Shown: piece after piece, positions 11,501 to 22,989 of the stretch
How positions within the stretch are numbered: position 1 is the first letter of the stretch
Layout: each line of letters opens with the position of its first letter
Assembly: GCF_037975245.1 (NCBI RefSeq)
Contig: NC_092582.1
Span: forward strand, 17,820,577 to 17,884,576
Direction of reading: 5' to 3'
Length of the DNA: 64,000 nucleotides
Source of the DNA: Apostichopus japonicus
Lineage: Eukaryota > Echinodermata > Holothuroidea > Aspidochirotida > Stichopodidae
Translations under genes and position numbers: made by a program
Notes under the pieces: generated by a model
The model's database searches: none
Told to the model about the DNA's origin: nothing
What the model saw: only the letters and a program-made list of their open reading frames with translations

Positions 11501-14500
11501 TGTACACATTCTGGTACACGACTACACACATTCTAATATAGCACTGCACACATTCTAATATAACACTGTACACAAGACTGCACCATTGTGGACACCAAGG
11601 TTCTTGCACTTATGTTGGCCGAGTATGTAGTTCATTCAAGGTTTACACTTGGAACTATTGCATTTCAAAGCTTTCACACTGTGACGTGTTTTGACCTCAA
11701 ATGGAATTCAACATTAACAAAAAAACAAACGCTTCCTTCATTCACTAATGCAGACCCATATACAAAGTATGATGTTCAAACACCATGTACTTTTTTATTT
11801 ATTCTGAATATAAGGCAAAGCATCACACACACCCACACATGCCTCATCATGAATACATACATTCCATTTGCCATTGACAAGGAACTAACAGCAAAATAAA
11901 ATCAAACAATATTGTACACCTTTTCTGTTATATGTTCAAGTTAATCCAGGTGCTATGTATTACCTATATAAAACCAGGTGCTATATATTCCCTATAAAAA
12001 CCAGGTGCTATGTGTTCCCTATTTAAAACCCAGGAGCTATGTATTCCTTATATACAGGGATGTAAGTGCAGCCACAAAAAAAAACCGGAAAACTATTCGG
12101 AGACCCCGGGTGAATGCCGTCCTTACACATCCTACTCCTAGCTCTGACTACTTACACACTATCGTTATGTTAGGCTAGCTCAGAAGTATTAGCGCTAACA
12201 CATCTTACCCCTAGTTCTTACTACTTACACACTATCGTTATGTTAGGCTAGCTCAAAGTTACGAATACGTCGCAGCGAACTACGGAATAAAAAACAGTCT
12301 CACATTCGAATGCGATCACAAATATCGACTTTCATATGCGTATCCCGTAGATTTCCGCCGCTCACAAATATCACAAGCGTTAATTCCGAAAGTTATGTCG
12401 AGCACCAGCAGTTACGAAGATATTAATTAGCAGTCCAATCAACGTGAATTAGGCAAGGTTTTTCAACGACAGAAATGAGCTATGGCGATTTGAAGTTTGC
12501 ACGTATGCAACGATATTCACATGGCACAATGTTGTACAGTGCAATGCGATGATGCGAAACAGGAATGGTATTTTGATTGATCGATGAGTGAAAGTTGAAG
12601 TTAGCTTGCTGCAACGGGCCAGGCATTTTTGCCGCGTTGTGTCTTTGATATTCGAACAATTTTGTGGAACTTTATTGGAATTAAAAAAAAACGGATTTCC
12701 GTAAAAATACGGAAGACTTACATCCCTGAAAAAAAAAACCGGATTTCCATAAAAATACGGAAGACTTACATCCCTGTATATAAAACCAGGTGCTATGTGT
12801 TCCCTACAGATAACCAGGTGCTATGTATTCCCTATATAAAACCAGGTGCTATGTATTCCCTATACAAAACCAGGTGCTATGTATTCCCTATATTAAACCA
12901 GGTGCTATATATTTCCTATAAAAACCAGGTGCTATGTGTTCCCTATTTAAAACCAGGTGCTATGTATTCCCTATATAATACCAATTGCTATATATTCCCT
13001 ATAGATAACCAGGTGCTATGTATTCCCTATATAAAACCAGGTGCTATGTATTCCCTATATAAAACCAGGTGCTACGTATTCCCTATATAAAACCAGGTGC
13101 TTTGTTTTCCCTATCTATAACCAGGTGCTATATATTCCCTATAGATAACCAGGTGCTACGTATTCCCTATATAAAACCAGGTGCTATGTATTCCCTATAT
13201 AATACCAATTGCTATATATTCCCTATAGATAACCAGGTGCTATGTATTCCCTATATAAAACCAGGTGCTATGTATTCCCTATATAAAACCAGGTGCTACG
13301 TATTCCCTATATAAAACCAGGTGCTTTGTTTTCCCTATCTATAACCAGGTGCTATATATTCCCTATCTATAACCAGGTGCTATGTATTCCCTATCCAAAA
13401 TTCCCTTCAAAATGCAAACTCATGTGCAGTGGGAATTGGTTCTCTTAAACTGCACACACTTAAGATACATAGGGGGATGTTAATCTGCTAATTTTGAGAA
13501 GGGATGTCCAATAAATACCTTTCTGATATGTACCCATGTTCACCACCATCTTTGGAAGTCATTTCCAAGTTGTCTATTTCCTGAGAATATAAAAGAAATA
13601 CGAAATGTTACATAAAGTAGGACAAAATAACAAGAGTGCAGAAGGTTTCAATTATTACAAACTATGTATATCGATGTTGTGATGGAGACTTTCATATACC
13701 TCTATACTAGGATCTATTTATTGTCACAAATGAAGTCTTTCCTGTCAAAAATGGTCTCTATGGTAACTTGAATAACAATACATCCAGGGCACATCAACGA
13801 AAGGGTTGCAGGGAAGTGGAAAGTCCACAATACATAGACTTTGTGTAATGTGATGCTTTCACAACAACAGGGTAGTTTAGAATGTTGCATACAAAAATAG
13901 GAAAATGTTCACCTGAGTTATACCAAAAGTTAGGAGGAAATACATATCAGCATATCTTAGGGAAGCATTCTATGAAAAACAGATGAAATAATTGTAACTG
14001 CAGTTTTCTAGTATAGCAATGACAAATTATAAAAGTTTATACACTTATGGATAAACCTCACTATACTAATGTGTTGCTTGTGAATTAAAACATCAACAAA
14101 CACATTGTAAATTCTTGAAAAAAATAAAAAATGAAAGATGTTTTCTGTTATTTCATGACATGAGACTCTCCACTTCAGTTAAACTTGGAAAGAGCAATAT
14201 TTTGTTATTTTCCCCGCTCTTTTTGAATTCATGACCTCCTCCCAAACCTACTGTTGACACATCCTTCTATCTACAGCTATTGTAGTGTTGCTTCAATTCT
14301 TTCCATTTCCTTATAAAAACAGCAAAGAACTGAAACAATACACACAATCATCCAGTGAAAATGAGAAGGGACTTTTTACGGAAACTTCCTTTGTTTCTTT
14401 AAGAATGTATAATTAATATATAATTATAATAATAATAGTATATAATAATTCAAATTTATTATGTTTAATCCAAATTGCAACAGACCCCTTTAAATACATG

Positions 14501-17500
14501 AACTGAATAAGGAAACATGGAAGAAGAACATTGAATATCTTTGCCAGCAAATTCCAATATCAAACACCACACACAATGAAACCTGCATAAAGACTAATTC
14601 AGTTTCCATTACTAGTCACCTTGACAAGCCTTTGTATTTCCTTGTCTCGCTTCGGTGTTCCTGGAAGCTGCTTAAGGGCTTCATACCTGTCAAGAAAAAT
14701 GTTTGAACTTTACATCTTTTGTTACTTATTCTTTAGGGTGAAGAAAGGTAGAGGGGAGATGGTGGGGAGGGGGAGGGGAGGAAAATGGATTACTTGGAAG
14801 TTCACCAAAATTTCATGTTTCAAATTTCAATCAAGAGCATCATTTTTTGTTCAGACTGAAAGTCATGATTTTGACAAAACAAATGATCATTTTTGTTATT
14901 TAGATCTATTTTGCCACCAACAAAAAAAGTTAACAAATTGAAACTCAAGTGGATGGTGATCAATAAGAATCAATTTTTAAGAAAATTTGATAGCCATGTA
15001 AGTTTGTTTTAATATAATAGATAATATTACATTTGCTTTGTTCTTCTTGTTTGGTAAAAGGGGACTGCTTGTTATTCCACTATAACTTCCTCTGTACTCC
15101 AATATTACCCAGTCTGTAATATATATATACATACATACACACACCCATACATGCACACATTCATGCATACACACATATATTACTTCATACTGTATTAATG
15201 TTTACTTGGAAACATACTGAATATTCAATACCGATTAACTTTCTTTCACACATCAAAAAACAGTTTACATAATAGCACCAACAACAATTGACATCTCCAT
15301 CATCAAATATGCATTGAGCTCCCTGACCACTACCTTCACTAGCATTGTTCATTCTGAGCATTGTTGAAAAGCAAAACCATATTTCTCAGAACCAGAAAGT
15401 GGATATCATATAATGGATAACACTTACATCTGGCAACTTTCCAATAACTTGATTCAATTATCTCCATATTCAAGTAGATGGTAACTTGGCCAATGTGAAA
15501 ACACTTCACTCACACTACAACTACCTATCGTGGACTCCCAGTGTCTTTCTGTAAAACATCGCTCATACTCTGAAATCTCCTACAGTTTCGTTTTGAACGA
15601 TAGCATCAATTACATAGAACTTCAATTGAAAGTTTTGTTAAAAGACATAGAATATAACATGATAAATATAAAATGAATATCTTTCACTTTTTATCAAGGA
15701 CTGTTCATTAGTCTTTGCTTAAACTCGACTGTCGTCCTCAAAGACGACCAGATTTCACTTTCTGTTCAGAGGATAGACTAAACTAACTTTTATTCATCAC
15801 AAACTGGCACATTAGCAATATCAACCCAGCCATGAAAGAGAACTTCAACGTCTAAAAGGTGAATTCAGATATGTATGTGAGTCCCTGGTGAGATGTAAAG
15901 CAAAAGTCCTTGACTTATAATTGGTTTTTCATGTTTGGTGTTAACTAAATTAATGAACTTAGTTTATGAGTCTGTTGTTTCAACACTGAACAGAAGATCT
16001 GTGTATAGTTAGTCTGCAGTATAGTGGCAATGAATGCATCCATGTTATTCTCGACAAGAGATATCAAACTCACTGTTGAAGCATCTGACTGTACTCCGGG
16101 TCGCCCTGAGGGCCACCCTGCGGGCCACCCTGTGCCTTCTTTGGAATGTCTTCATCGACACTCTTTTGTCGAATACTGGAATGTCTACTTCGTGTTGCCA
16201 TTGTTGGCGGGTTGTTCCGAACATTTTCCTGGATGCAAAGAAATATGGCAGATGGGATCGAAAATCAGATTTTAAAAAGACAGTGATGACGGAATGATAC
16301 CATCTGAATTGTAAGCTGTAAAGGTTTATCTACAAAATGGAGAATACTAATGGGATAAAAATTATGGGGGTGGGGGGGGGCAATACTTTTGAAACTTTTA
16401 AATAAAACCAGTGTGTAATAATATTGACTATAAGTACATGAAACGGTAAGGCGTTTCAGTCACACCACCAAGACTTGATCGAAGGCTTCTTTCGGTACGT
16501 CAAAGGCTATTTTCCGGAACATACATCTATCTGTCTAATAAACTTTCATCAACAGCTCAATGAAACCAACCTCCACTTTTTCCTGCAAATCTTCCAACTG
16601 TATCCCAACTTGAAAGATCTGTCCCTCTAAGGACCTTTCGGGGTCAAATTGATTATCTTCTGAATCGAGAAGGACCGAGTTCCATCTCTGCTGCTCTCTG
16701 GCCTCTTCCCGTCTCTGCATGTAGTCCTCCTCCAGCTCACCGTGCGCCTTCTTTAAATGGTCAAAGAGGGATTCTTGCTCCTCTACCGGTACTTGTTTGG
16801 TATCAATGGCCCTCTCTAGGAGGGGTACCTAGGTGGGGGAAGGTAGAATGTTGTAATATCTTATTTTCCATTAGTCCTGTATGGTAATGTATGTAACATA
16901 AGTCTCGGGCTTCAAAGAATACAAAGGAACGCAATATTACAAAAACAACACAAAAAAGACTGAAAAATTGAATAATAAATTTACAGGGCTCCACTGTACT
17001 GAACAGATTTGAGCTGCCATTCTGGCAAGTTTGTTATTATAAATTATTTGAAATGTTCTTTCAACTTGACATATTGTATAGACTACTGGCAGAGGAAACA
17101 GTTTCTTCAACGGCATAAACTGGTGATAAAATATGGATTTAATATTAAAGTTGGTCAACTACTTTGGGTCTCCCTATTGACTGTTCTGAAACCAGAAACC
17201 TTGAAACATTTATTTCAACTTCAGTTGCAATGCTGCAAGAGGATTTTTGAGATTCAAGAGCAATGACCATATTCTGGCATCTTCTGTGGACTTTAATATT
17301 TACATGAAACAAGAAACTTTCTTTTTCAAGCAACATATATATCTATATATATATATAATTGAAATATTGTAGTGAGTTGGAAAGTCCACAACAGTGAAAA
17401 AACTTCCAGCCTCCACCGGGATTCGAACCCGGGCCTCCCGCTTTATATGTTTACAAATGTAGTAAAACTGTGAATTTGTTATGACAACAATTTTATTCCA

Positions 17501-20018
17501 AAAGTACCTGTTGGGCAAGATGGGCTACAGAATATTTCATTTCCTGAATGACCGTCTGTGTGTGATGTTCTTGGATGGGTTGACGGTCGTTCCCTCCAAA
17601 GGTTGCATTCTGTGGTGAGGAATCTGACTGTTTCCTGCAAATCAAAGATATTCATTATACCTGTTAATTATTCATATCAAATCAACTTTGTTAATTAATA
17701 TTTTACATCAAACATCCTCACTATGCATGTTAATGTAAATTCTTGAGGTTCACAGTCTTGTATTAAGGCAAGGGCTTCTCACGTGACTTTTAACTGTACA
17801 ACATTTTACAACTGGTCATTGGTGACTTGTAACTTGTAGAAGAGAGAACATCGCCAATAACTACAGCATAAGAGAAATACTTGGTTTAAATGTTATTTCT
17901 ATTTTGGGGTATCTTGTAACATCTTGGTCTCTTGGTGATCAATTTGAAAAAAAAAATTGAAGCTATAGATAACAATTTGCAGATATGCTGTCCTTTATTT
18001 ACATAGTAATGATGTAACACCTAACTTGATGAACTAATAGTGCTCACTAAAGGTTTTTTTGGATTAGCTTTCATGAATGCCTTAATAATGCAATTGCAAT
18101 ATGAGAAGCCATATTCTCATTAACAGCACCAAAAAACTGTTTTACTGAAGAGTGTGTCTACGTTATGGGTACTTCTATGGGTACTGTCAGGGTACTGCGT
18201 ATGTTATGGGTACTGTCTATGTTATGGGTACTGTCTATGGGTACTGCCAGGGTACTTCCTGTGGGTACTGTCTATGGCTACTATCAGGGTACTGTCTATG
18301 TTGAAATGATCAACGATGGACATTAATATCCTAACCGTGTTCAACTTGAGTGTGCTAAGAGTACTGAGATATCCTTGTTTGATAAATAATGAAAGCCTTC
18401 CAAACTAAGGCACCAGGTCTTGGTTGGTTACTTTTCACAAAACACTGACTTTGTTGTCTATAATGTGACCAGATTACATTAGCCCTCAATTGCTGGAATC
18501 TCACCTTGATGATTCTCCCATAGAATACCTTCCACGTTGAGGCACACCTATATCAAACGCCATGGGTCGTTTCGCCGGGGTCAACTGCCCTCTTGATATC
18601 TGACCGTTTGGTGGAGGATCAGACCGAATGTTGACCACTGCTCCAAGCCTCAGATGGTCGATTGTGTTCTCAGCTTCAGCATACTTGGCCAGTAACTCAT
18701 CGTACTCTATCTGAAGCTGATGGTTCACATTGGTCGCTTGCCTCCTGGTCTTCCTCTCTTCCGTTAGCCTGGAGCTTAGCTCCTCCTTGGAGCGAGGAGT
18801 ATCAGACTCCGCCTCCGTGTCAGTCATGTGCGCCAGATTTAAGGCCGGAATTCTGGAAGACGTTCTGGCTCGAAACGCTACGGCCTCGCCTTTGGTTTGT
18901 GCATCGTCGCCCTCGGAATTCATGGAAGTATCTCCGTAGGGAACGAAAGCTGATTCAACCGTTCTCTCTCCGGATGGAGAGGAAACTCTCCCTTTCATTG
19001 CGGTGTCTCTCGAGCTCCTCCTCGAGGGAGGTTTCTTGAACTTTCTGCCATTCACTGCGACAGGTTTGAACCGTCCGAGACTCACGCTGCTCTCGCTATG
19101 CCTTCTGTCGCCTGCGTCACTTCCAAATTCCTGTACATTGAGGGCAGCCTCTTGGATAGCTTCCTTCAGACCGGCGGGTATCACCGTCTCGCCGAATTCG
19201 CTCTGTTCGTCCGTGGCGTCGTCGTCGTCATCAAATGCTCGCTCTAGATGTGAGGGCGGTTGCTCCTGACTCAGAGACACCATATTTTCGGACTTTATGG
19301 AATCGTCCATGATGTCCTCGTAACGATCTCTCCTACCAGGGGAGTTCTTGATATTATTGTTAGAGTTTGTGTTACTTCCGACGGATCGGTCGGAGAGGCA
19401 AGATTTTTCGTGCATCCCTGACGAACCCGCCCTAGGAGTCTCCTCCATGTATTTCATCATGATGATTTCCGATGATGGATCTTGGTCCTCGTCTGGCGGG
19501 GCACCGTCCGACAGAGATATGCCCCTTACTTCCTCTGCATCCTCCTCCTCCCGTAAATCGTCCCCAGAAACGATCCCATTATGTCCTCGGTACTCGTACT
19601 CTGATCCACTCTGTTCTTCCATCGAACTACGAAACGAGTTATCACGTAAATTGTCTGACTCATTTCCGCTCCTATTTGACTTTCCTCTCCTGCCGGCAGA
19701 ACCCCCGGAGGAGGATTCGGTCCTTCCCTGGCTGTCCACCGATCTGGTTCTGCAAATTTCCGATTTGTAACTCACGTCAGGGTCAAATTCGTCGTCGTCG
19801 GCAAATCCGTTTTGAGAGTGCAAGATTTTCTCCATCCGCTCAAACTCTTGTAACGATTTCCTCGGCCTTTGGAGATGCTTTCTACGTCGTCCATTTTCCA
19901 GCTTTGGCGTCTTCGAGGAGGAGCTTTCCGATCGGTCTAGGAAGTCGTTTTCTTCTTCATCCTCGTCGACGCCCTCGGTCATGAAGAACGATCCGTTCTG
20001 ATCCATGTCACTGTGCAT
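5393..20018 (-). CDS. AKNA: AKNA-like centrosomal/AT-hook family protein, 12 coding exons, ~1543 aa
   Basis: Joined exons (minus): 20018-18505, 17634-17508, 16828-16571, 16228-16074, 14686-14620, 13580-13519, 11087-10928, 10697-10510, 9848-9643, 9271-7585, 6394-6337, 5542-5393. Every junction keeps frame. All introns are GT-AG except the one after 7585 (GC-AG). Total is 4632 nt. The start is fixed by an in-frame TAA 24 nt upstream within the same exon. Identification rests on the coiled coil ending AEAENTIDHLRLG (residue ~449), which I recognise from vertebrate AKNA, then a DPPP/Q segment, a DSGFVGSE motif (~813) and a helical C-terminal domain. Vertebrate AKNA is of similar length (~1440 aa). 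It organises microtubules at subdistal appendages of centrioles and was first described as an AT-hook regulator of CD40/CD40L. No canonical RGRP AT-hook core is visible here, so the centrosomal role is the better inference. Confidence 0.82.
5603..5860 (-). repeat. SINE-like repeat with LINE-type 3' tail
   Basis: Read on the minus strand it contains AAATGGGTACCTG, a body, then TAAAGCGCTTTGAG and AAGCGCTATATAAA, and ends in (ATT)n. The paired AAGCGC blocks plus ATT tail are typical of SINE/LINE tails common in marine invertebrates and resemble the LINE tail at 31.9 kb. It sits in the last AKNA intron. Confidence 0.65.
6337..6394 (-). CDS. AKNA: AKNA short basic exon (residues ~1475-1494)
   Basis: 58 nt between acceptor TTATTGTAG and donor CTCAG|GTATGT. 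In the frame required by the neighbours it is open and encodes TPVRRSGSRKARKVEIHSQ, while one other frame hits a stop. The phase fit to both sides is the main support. It could act as a nuclear localisation or nucleic-acid binding patch. Confidence 0.72.
6660..7000. repeat. Two tandem ~150-bp copies of a TGACCT-rich dispersed repeat
   Basis: Two copies (from about 6680 and 6825) share GGATCCAYATRCCATGTRTGAAG-like and GTTGACCTCAYATGACCTTT blocks. They include TGACCTTTGACCT at 6775-6787, a perfect DR1 arrangement of AGGTCA half-sites read on the minus strand. Related but weaker copies occur near 11600-11790 and 42590-42670. Confidence 0.75.
7436..7441 (-). terminator. AATAAA poly(A) signal candidate
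   Basis: Perfect hexamer on the minus strand, about 77 nt beyond the alternative AKNA stop at 7518. It would serve only the read-through isoform, because the main gene continues to 5393. Confidence 0.35.
7518..7584 (-). CDS. AKNA: Possible read-through C-terminus of AKNA (alternative terminal exon)
   Basis: If the GC donor at 7584 is not used, the frame continues 21 residues after YRR to a TGA at 7520-7518. The added sequence ends NYYPYLVLTLVVYILF, directly after a basic triplet, which looks like a tail anchor. A canonical minus-strand AATAAA at 7441-7436 lies ~77 nt past this stop, so a short polyadenylated isoform is possible. It may equally be non-functional intron sequence. Confidence 0.3.
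7585..9271 (-). CDS. AKNA: AKNA large exon with paired coiled coils and Q/P/T-rich region (residues ~913-1474)
   Basis: Acceptor CTCCCAAG before 9271. It encodes GSFERPVRMSRRS and then two related short coiled coils, SEELQALKEELAMLRQEL and SERLAELKAEVALLRKDL, about 80 residues apart. An Arg/Ser-rich stretch with STPHPRRTYRTDLP follows, then a CxxC motif with HH (TPCGHCNGSGVHHH), then ~230 residues of low-complexity Gln/Pro/Thr/Val, then GRYYIRDEPPEVEESDVEEI. The frame needs a phase-2 exit. The only fitting donor is AGAAG|GCGAGT, a GC-AG intron. Otherwise the frame runs on to a stop at 7518 with a hydrophobic tail. Confidence 0.82.
9643..9848 (-). CDS. AKNA: AKNA exon (residues ~844-912)
   Basis: 206 nt, acceptor TTCAAG, donor AATG|GTGAGA. 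It encodes a charged segment with EESRLKRAQHHHTPIQELSERG and an acidic end, TSEEEEVEGKNG. It leaves one base, which the next exon completes to Gly. Confidence 0.83.
10510..10697 (-). CDS. AKNA: AKNA exon with DSGFVGSE motif (residues ~782-843)
   Basis: 188 nt, acceptor GATATAG, donor CACAG|GTATGT. It contains DTAIDSGSS followed by EVDSGFVGSEGSRQS. As I recall, DSGFVGSE is a conserved short motif of vertebrate AKNA, so this exon is second only to the AENTID coiled coil as evidence for the identification. DSGxxxS-type acidic phospho-motifs resemble beta-TrCP degrons, and vertebrate AKNA is described as PEST-regulated, so a degradation role is possible here. Confidence 0.85.
10928..11087 (-). 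CDS. AKNA: AKNA exon, Ser/Lys/Arg-rich (residues ~728-781)
   Basis: 160 nt, acceptor ATTTAG, donor AAG|GTAAGG. It encodes a basic, probably disordered segment with SDWSDTPSKRRQSL and GYSSGRDTPSS. Both contain S/T-P sites of proline-directed kinase type. Frame agrees on both sides. Confidence 0.83.
11160..11580. repeat. Minisatellite of ~22-bp units
   Basis: About 18-19 units of the form ACACTACACACATTCTAGTATA, with frequent small length and base changes. It lies in the AKNA intron between 11088 and 13518. Confidence 0.88.
11585..11790. repeat. Degenerate TGACCT-family dispersed repeat fragment
   Basis: Contains GTTTTGACCTCAAATGG and, ~80 bp on, ACCCATATACAAAGTATGATGTTCA. These match in order the blocks of the 6.7-kb repeat. 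Strongly diverged. Confidence 0.4.
11955..12054. repeat. 27-bp minisatellite, left part (interrupted)
   Basis: Four units of AACCAGGTGCTATGTATTCC-CTATATA. The array is interrupted at 12055 by an inverted-repeat element and resumes at 12777. Confidence 0.88.
12055..12776. mobile_element. 722-bp non-autonomous element inserted in a minisatellite
   Basis: Terminal inverted repeats CAGGGATGTAAGT / ACTTACATCCCTG bound the segment. TATATA lies on both sides (12049-12054 and 12777-12782). Removing the element and one TATATA restores a near-consensus minisatellite unit, so the flanks act as a 6-bp target duplication. The right terminus is duplicated (ends at 12728 and 12776), and a ~58-bp internal block ending ATGTTAGGCTAGCTCA is also doubled (near 12124 and 12197). 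No coding capacity. Confidence 0.8.
12777..13400. repeat. 27-bp minisatellite, right part
   Basis: About 23 units of the same 27-bp repeat, with a higher-order pattern: the block at roughly 12985-13110 recurs almost unchanged at roughly 13200-13350. A plus-strand frame through it reads as a repetitive peptide only because 27 is divisible by 3; it is not called as a gene. Confidence 0.9.
13519..13580 (-). CDS. AKNA: AKNA short exon (residues ~708-727)
   Basis: 62 nt, acceptor TTCTCAG, donor AAAG|GTATTT. It encodes EIDNLEMTSKDGGEHGYISE and leaves two bases for the next exon. It lies directly beside the 27-bp minisatellite in the downstream intron. Confidence 0.8.
14620..14686 (-). CDS. AKNA: AKNA short exon (residues ~685-707)
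   Basis: A 67-nt exon between acceptor TTGACAG and donor AAG|GTGACT. It encodes YEALKQLPGTPKRDKEIQRL, a helix with an LPGTP turn. It completes the split Gln codon from the previous exon and leaves phase 0. Too short to recognise alone; supported by frame and splice continuity. Confidence 0.82.
14700..16070. other. AKNA intron without recognisable features
   Basis: AT-rich intron between the exons ending 16074 and starting 14686. It has a G-rich tract near 14750-14780 and short TA/CA dinucleotide runs at 15120-15180. Nothing else is seen. Confidence 0.5.
16074..16228 (-). CDS. AKNA: AKNA exon with short Gly-Pro-Gln repeat (residues ~634-684)
   Basis: Acceptor CATCCAG before 16228, donor CA|GTGAGT after 16074. 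It encodes a basic Ser-rich segment, then AQGGPQGGPQGDPEY. The GGPQ repeat comes from a 12-bp tandem repeat at about 16100-16130. 155 nt, ending with two bases of a split Gln codon. Confidence 0.85.
16571..16828 (-). CDS. AKNA: AKNA exon with long charged helix (residues ~548-633)
   Basis: 258 nt, phase 0 at both ends. It starts VPLLERAIDTKQVPVEE and is dominated by a Glu/Gln/Arg-rich helix (HGELEEDYMQRREEAREQQR) and a second amphipathic helix with regularly spaced hydrophobics (FQVGIQLEDLQEKVE). This looks like coiled-coil scaffold sequence. Donor GAG|GTTGGT is at 16571. Confidence 0.85.
17335..17470 (-). repeat. tRNA-derived SINE fragment with Pol III B box
   Basis: The minus strand carries CCCGGGTTCGAATCCCGG, including a perfect B-box core GGTTCGAATCC at 17429-17419. 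A short body follows, ending in a TA-rich tail at about 17336-17356. A full cloverleaf cannot be drawn: no 5' acceptor strand pairs with GGTGGAGG at the expected ~65 nt. This is therefore a SINE or tRNA-like relic, not a tRNA gene. Confidence 0.55.
17508..17634 (-). CDS. AKNA: AKNA exon (residues ~505-547)
   Basis: Acceptor TTGCAG before 17634, donor CAG|GTACTT after 17508. It encodes KQSDSSPQNATFGG and then a predicted helix ending EMKYSVAHLAQQ, which continues into the next helical exon. Length 127 nt fits phase 2 in and phase 0 out. Confidence 0.85.
18149..18302. repeat. Short minisatellite in AKNA intron
   Basis: Irregular tandem units of GGGTACTGTCTATG (TTAT), roughly 14-26 bp, occur about nine times between 18149 and 18302. 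Confidence 0.8.
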
Positions 20019-20052
20019 GATCTTGTGGAGTTTAATCGTTTATACGAGTAAC
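18505..20052 (-). CDS. AKNA: AKNA exon with start codon (residues 1-504)
   Basis: The acceptor TTGCAG precedes 20052, 34 nt of 5' UTR follow with an in-frame TAA, and ATG is at 20018. The N-terminal ~400 residues are acidic, Ser/Arg-rich and apparently disordered, with several DE clusters and basic patches such as GRRRKHLQRPRK. Residues ~405-460 form a coiled coil ending in the family hallmark AENTIDHLRLG. The exon ends CATCAAG|GTGAGA at 18505, leaving two bases of a split codon. Confidence 0.88.
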
Positions 20053-20903
20053 CTGCAAGATACAAGAGAGCACAACTGTCCAAATTAAAGCAACTTTTTG
20101 TGATGAAGTTGATCACTTGGAGTTCCCCAAGCAGATAAAATATGTGAGTTGTGTTGTTCAATATTTAAAGATATGAGAAGCAAGCTGAAATATCCGAATA
20201 TGATGGAAAACAATAAAGTTTTGCAATTTTCACAAATACTTGCTTCTTTTTTTCTTCTTTTTTTATACAATGCAGCATCAAGCTTCAGTTTGAAACTAGT
20301 TTGGGATTTATACTTGAAATTTGCCATGGGTAAAAAATATAAACACAGAATAAAAAATGTTGCATACAGTAAGATGAATACTTAACCACTTGAGCAAACA
20401 TGACCACACTCAAGTAAGGGAAAAGTAGTTTTCAGAACTTTTCAGAAGTATGAATAACAATGAGACAACATTGTTATTATGGTGATAACCTATAAAAACA
20501 TTCTTACTAAATACTGTACTACCACAATAGCTGCTACAAGAATTCAAAAGCTTTTTATTCATGATATATTATACCTAATATTAGAACATCTTCCATTGTG
20601 CTTGAATTGTATTTTTATTTTTTTTCATTGCTACAGCCTACATCTGTGCACTTAAAGACCTGAATTAAAGTCCAATAACTCTGATGAAAGGAATACAAAA
20701 CACAACTCTGTGAATTAATGAACCTGTAGTTACTTTGGAAAAGTAGGTACAAGTACAAAACACTTTCTATTATACTTTGAGATTGCATATATAATACAAC
20801 TGTTACATGTAGTTACGAACCACAGGTGTATATGAGGGGCAAAATTAAACCAAAAATTTGTTAGACTTTGCACGAAGAAATCACATTTTTCCTTTTCGGG
20901 CTT

Positions 20904-21287
20904 ACCTGTTCCATGAAGAGATGAAGATGCTGTACTGCCGAGACAGATTCCTGAACAGTTTCATCGTTCACCTAACGATGAGTTTTGACATCACACGAAT
21001 TTGTTCATCTGCAATATTAAGAAAAGCAAAAACCAACTCAAAACCTTCATCAAAGAAATCTTTATGTGTACAAGGGGATCAACAGATTTCAGTATTTTAC
21101 TGGTGGAGGGAACGAATGGATAGAGGTACGGTGCTCCTAACTTAAACACATGTGCTTTCACATGGAAGAATATTCAAGACGATGGTACCTATCACACATC
21201 CAAAGACAAAAAGGTGATAAAATTCACAAAACTTAAACTGGTTTGGGAATTTTTTTTTTCCATGAGCAATAATACTCAGTACTTACC
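20904..21287 (-). promoter_or_regulatory. AKNA: Candidate 5' UTR exon donors of AKNA
   Basis: The first coding exon begins with an acceptor at 20053, so a non-coding exon must lie upstream. Two good minus-strand donors exist: GAACAG|GTAAGC (exon end 20906) and AGACAG|GTAAGT (exon end 21287). I cannot choose between them or locate the promoter. Confidence 0.35.
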
Positions 21288-21302
21288 TGTCTCCCGTCTA
21301 TT

Positions 21303-22712
<1,410 letters not shown>

Positions 22713-22765
<53 letters not shown>
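22713..22765. repeat. (TA)n microsatellite, right part
   Basis: Continuation of the TA array interrupted by the element ending at 22712. Confidence 0.95.
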
Positions 22766-22768
<3 letters not shown>

Positions 22769-22989
22769 TTAAGCACGCCCCCCCCAATGCCACATTCCGT
22801 AGGGGCATTGAGTGGGCAGAGTCTCAGATGCGGGATTGGAGACACGGTGCTAAAATTAACAGGTAAATAAGAAAACTGCATTTAATCCACTGGAAACAGG
22901 TAAGAGGGAGGGAAATAAAATTTTAACTTTGCATCATGCTAACCAACTAGTGTTATGATCCGATTTAATTGGCTACTGCTCTTTGTTTA

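Noticed and set aside
12629-13314. Long plus-strand frames with repeated IKPGAMYSLY peptides
   Set aside because: Produced by the 27-bp minisatellite, whose unit length is a multiple of three. No start context, splice sites or family match.
17400-17470. tRNA gene on the minus strand
   Set aside because: Only the T-arm/B box is present. The acceptor stem and a D-arm at the right distance cannot be drawn.
18662-19984. Several plus-strand frames over the first AKNA coding exon
   Set aside because: Shadows of the minus-strand coding exon. Their Ser/Leu richness is the complement of Glu/Ser/Arg codons.
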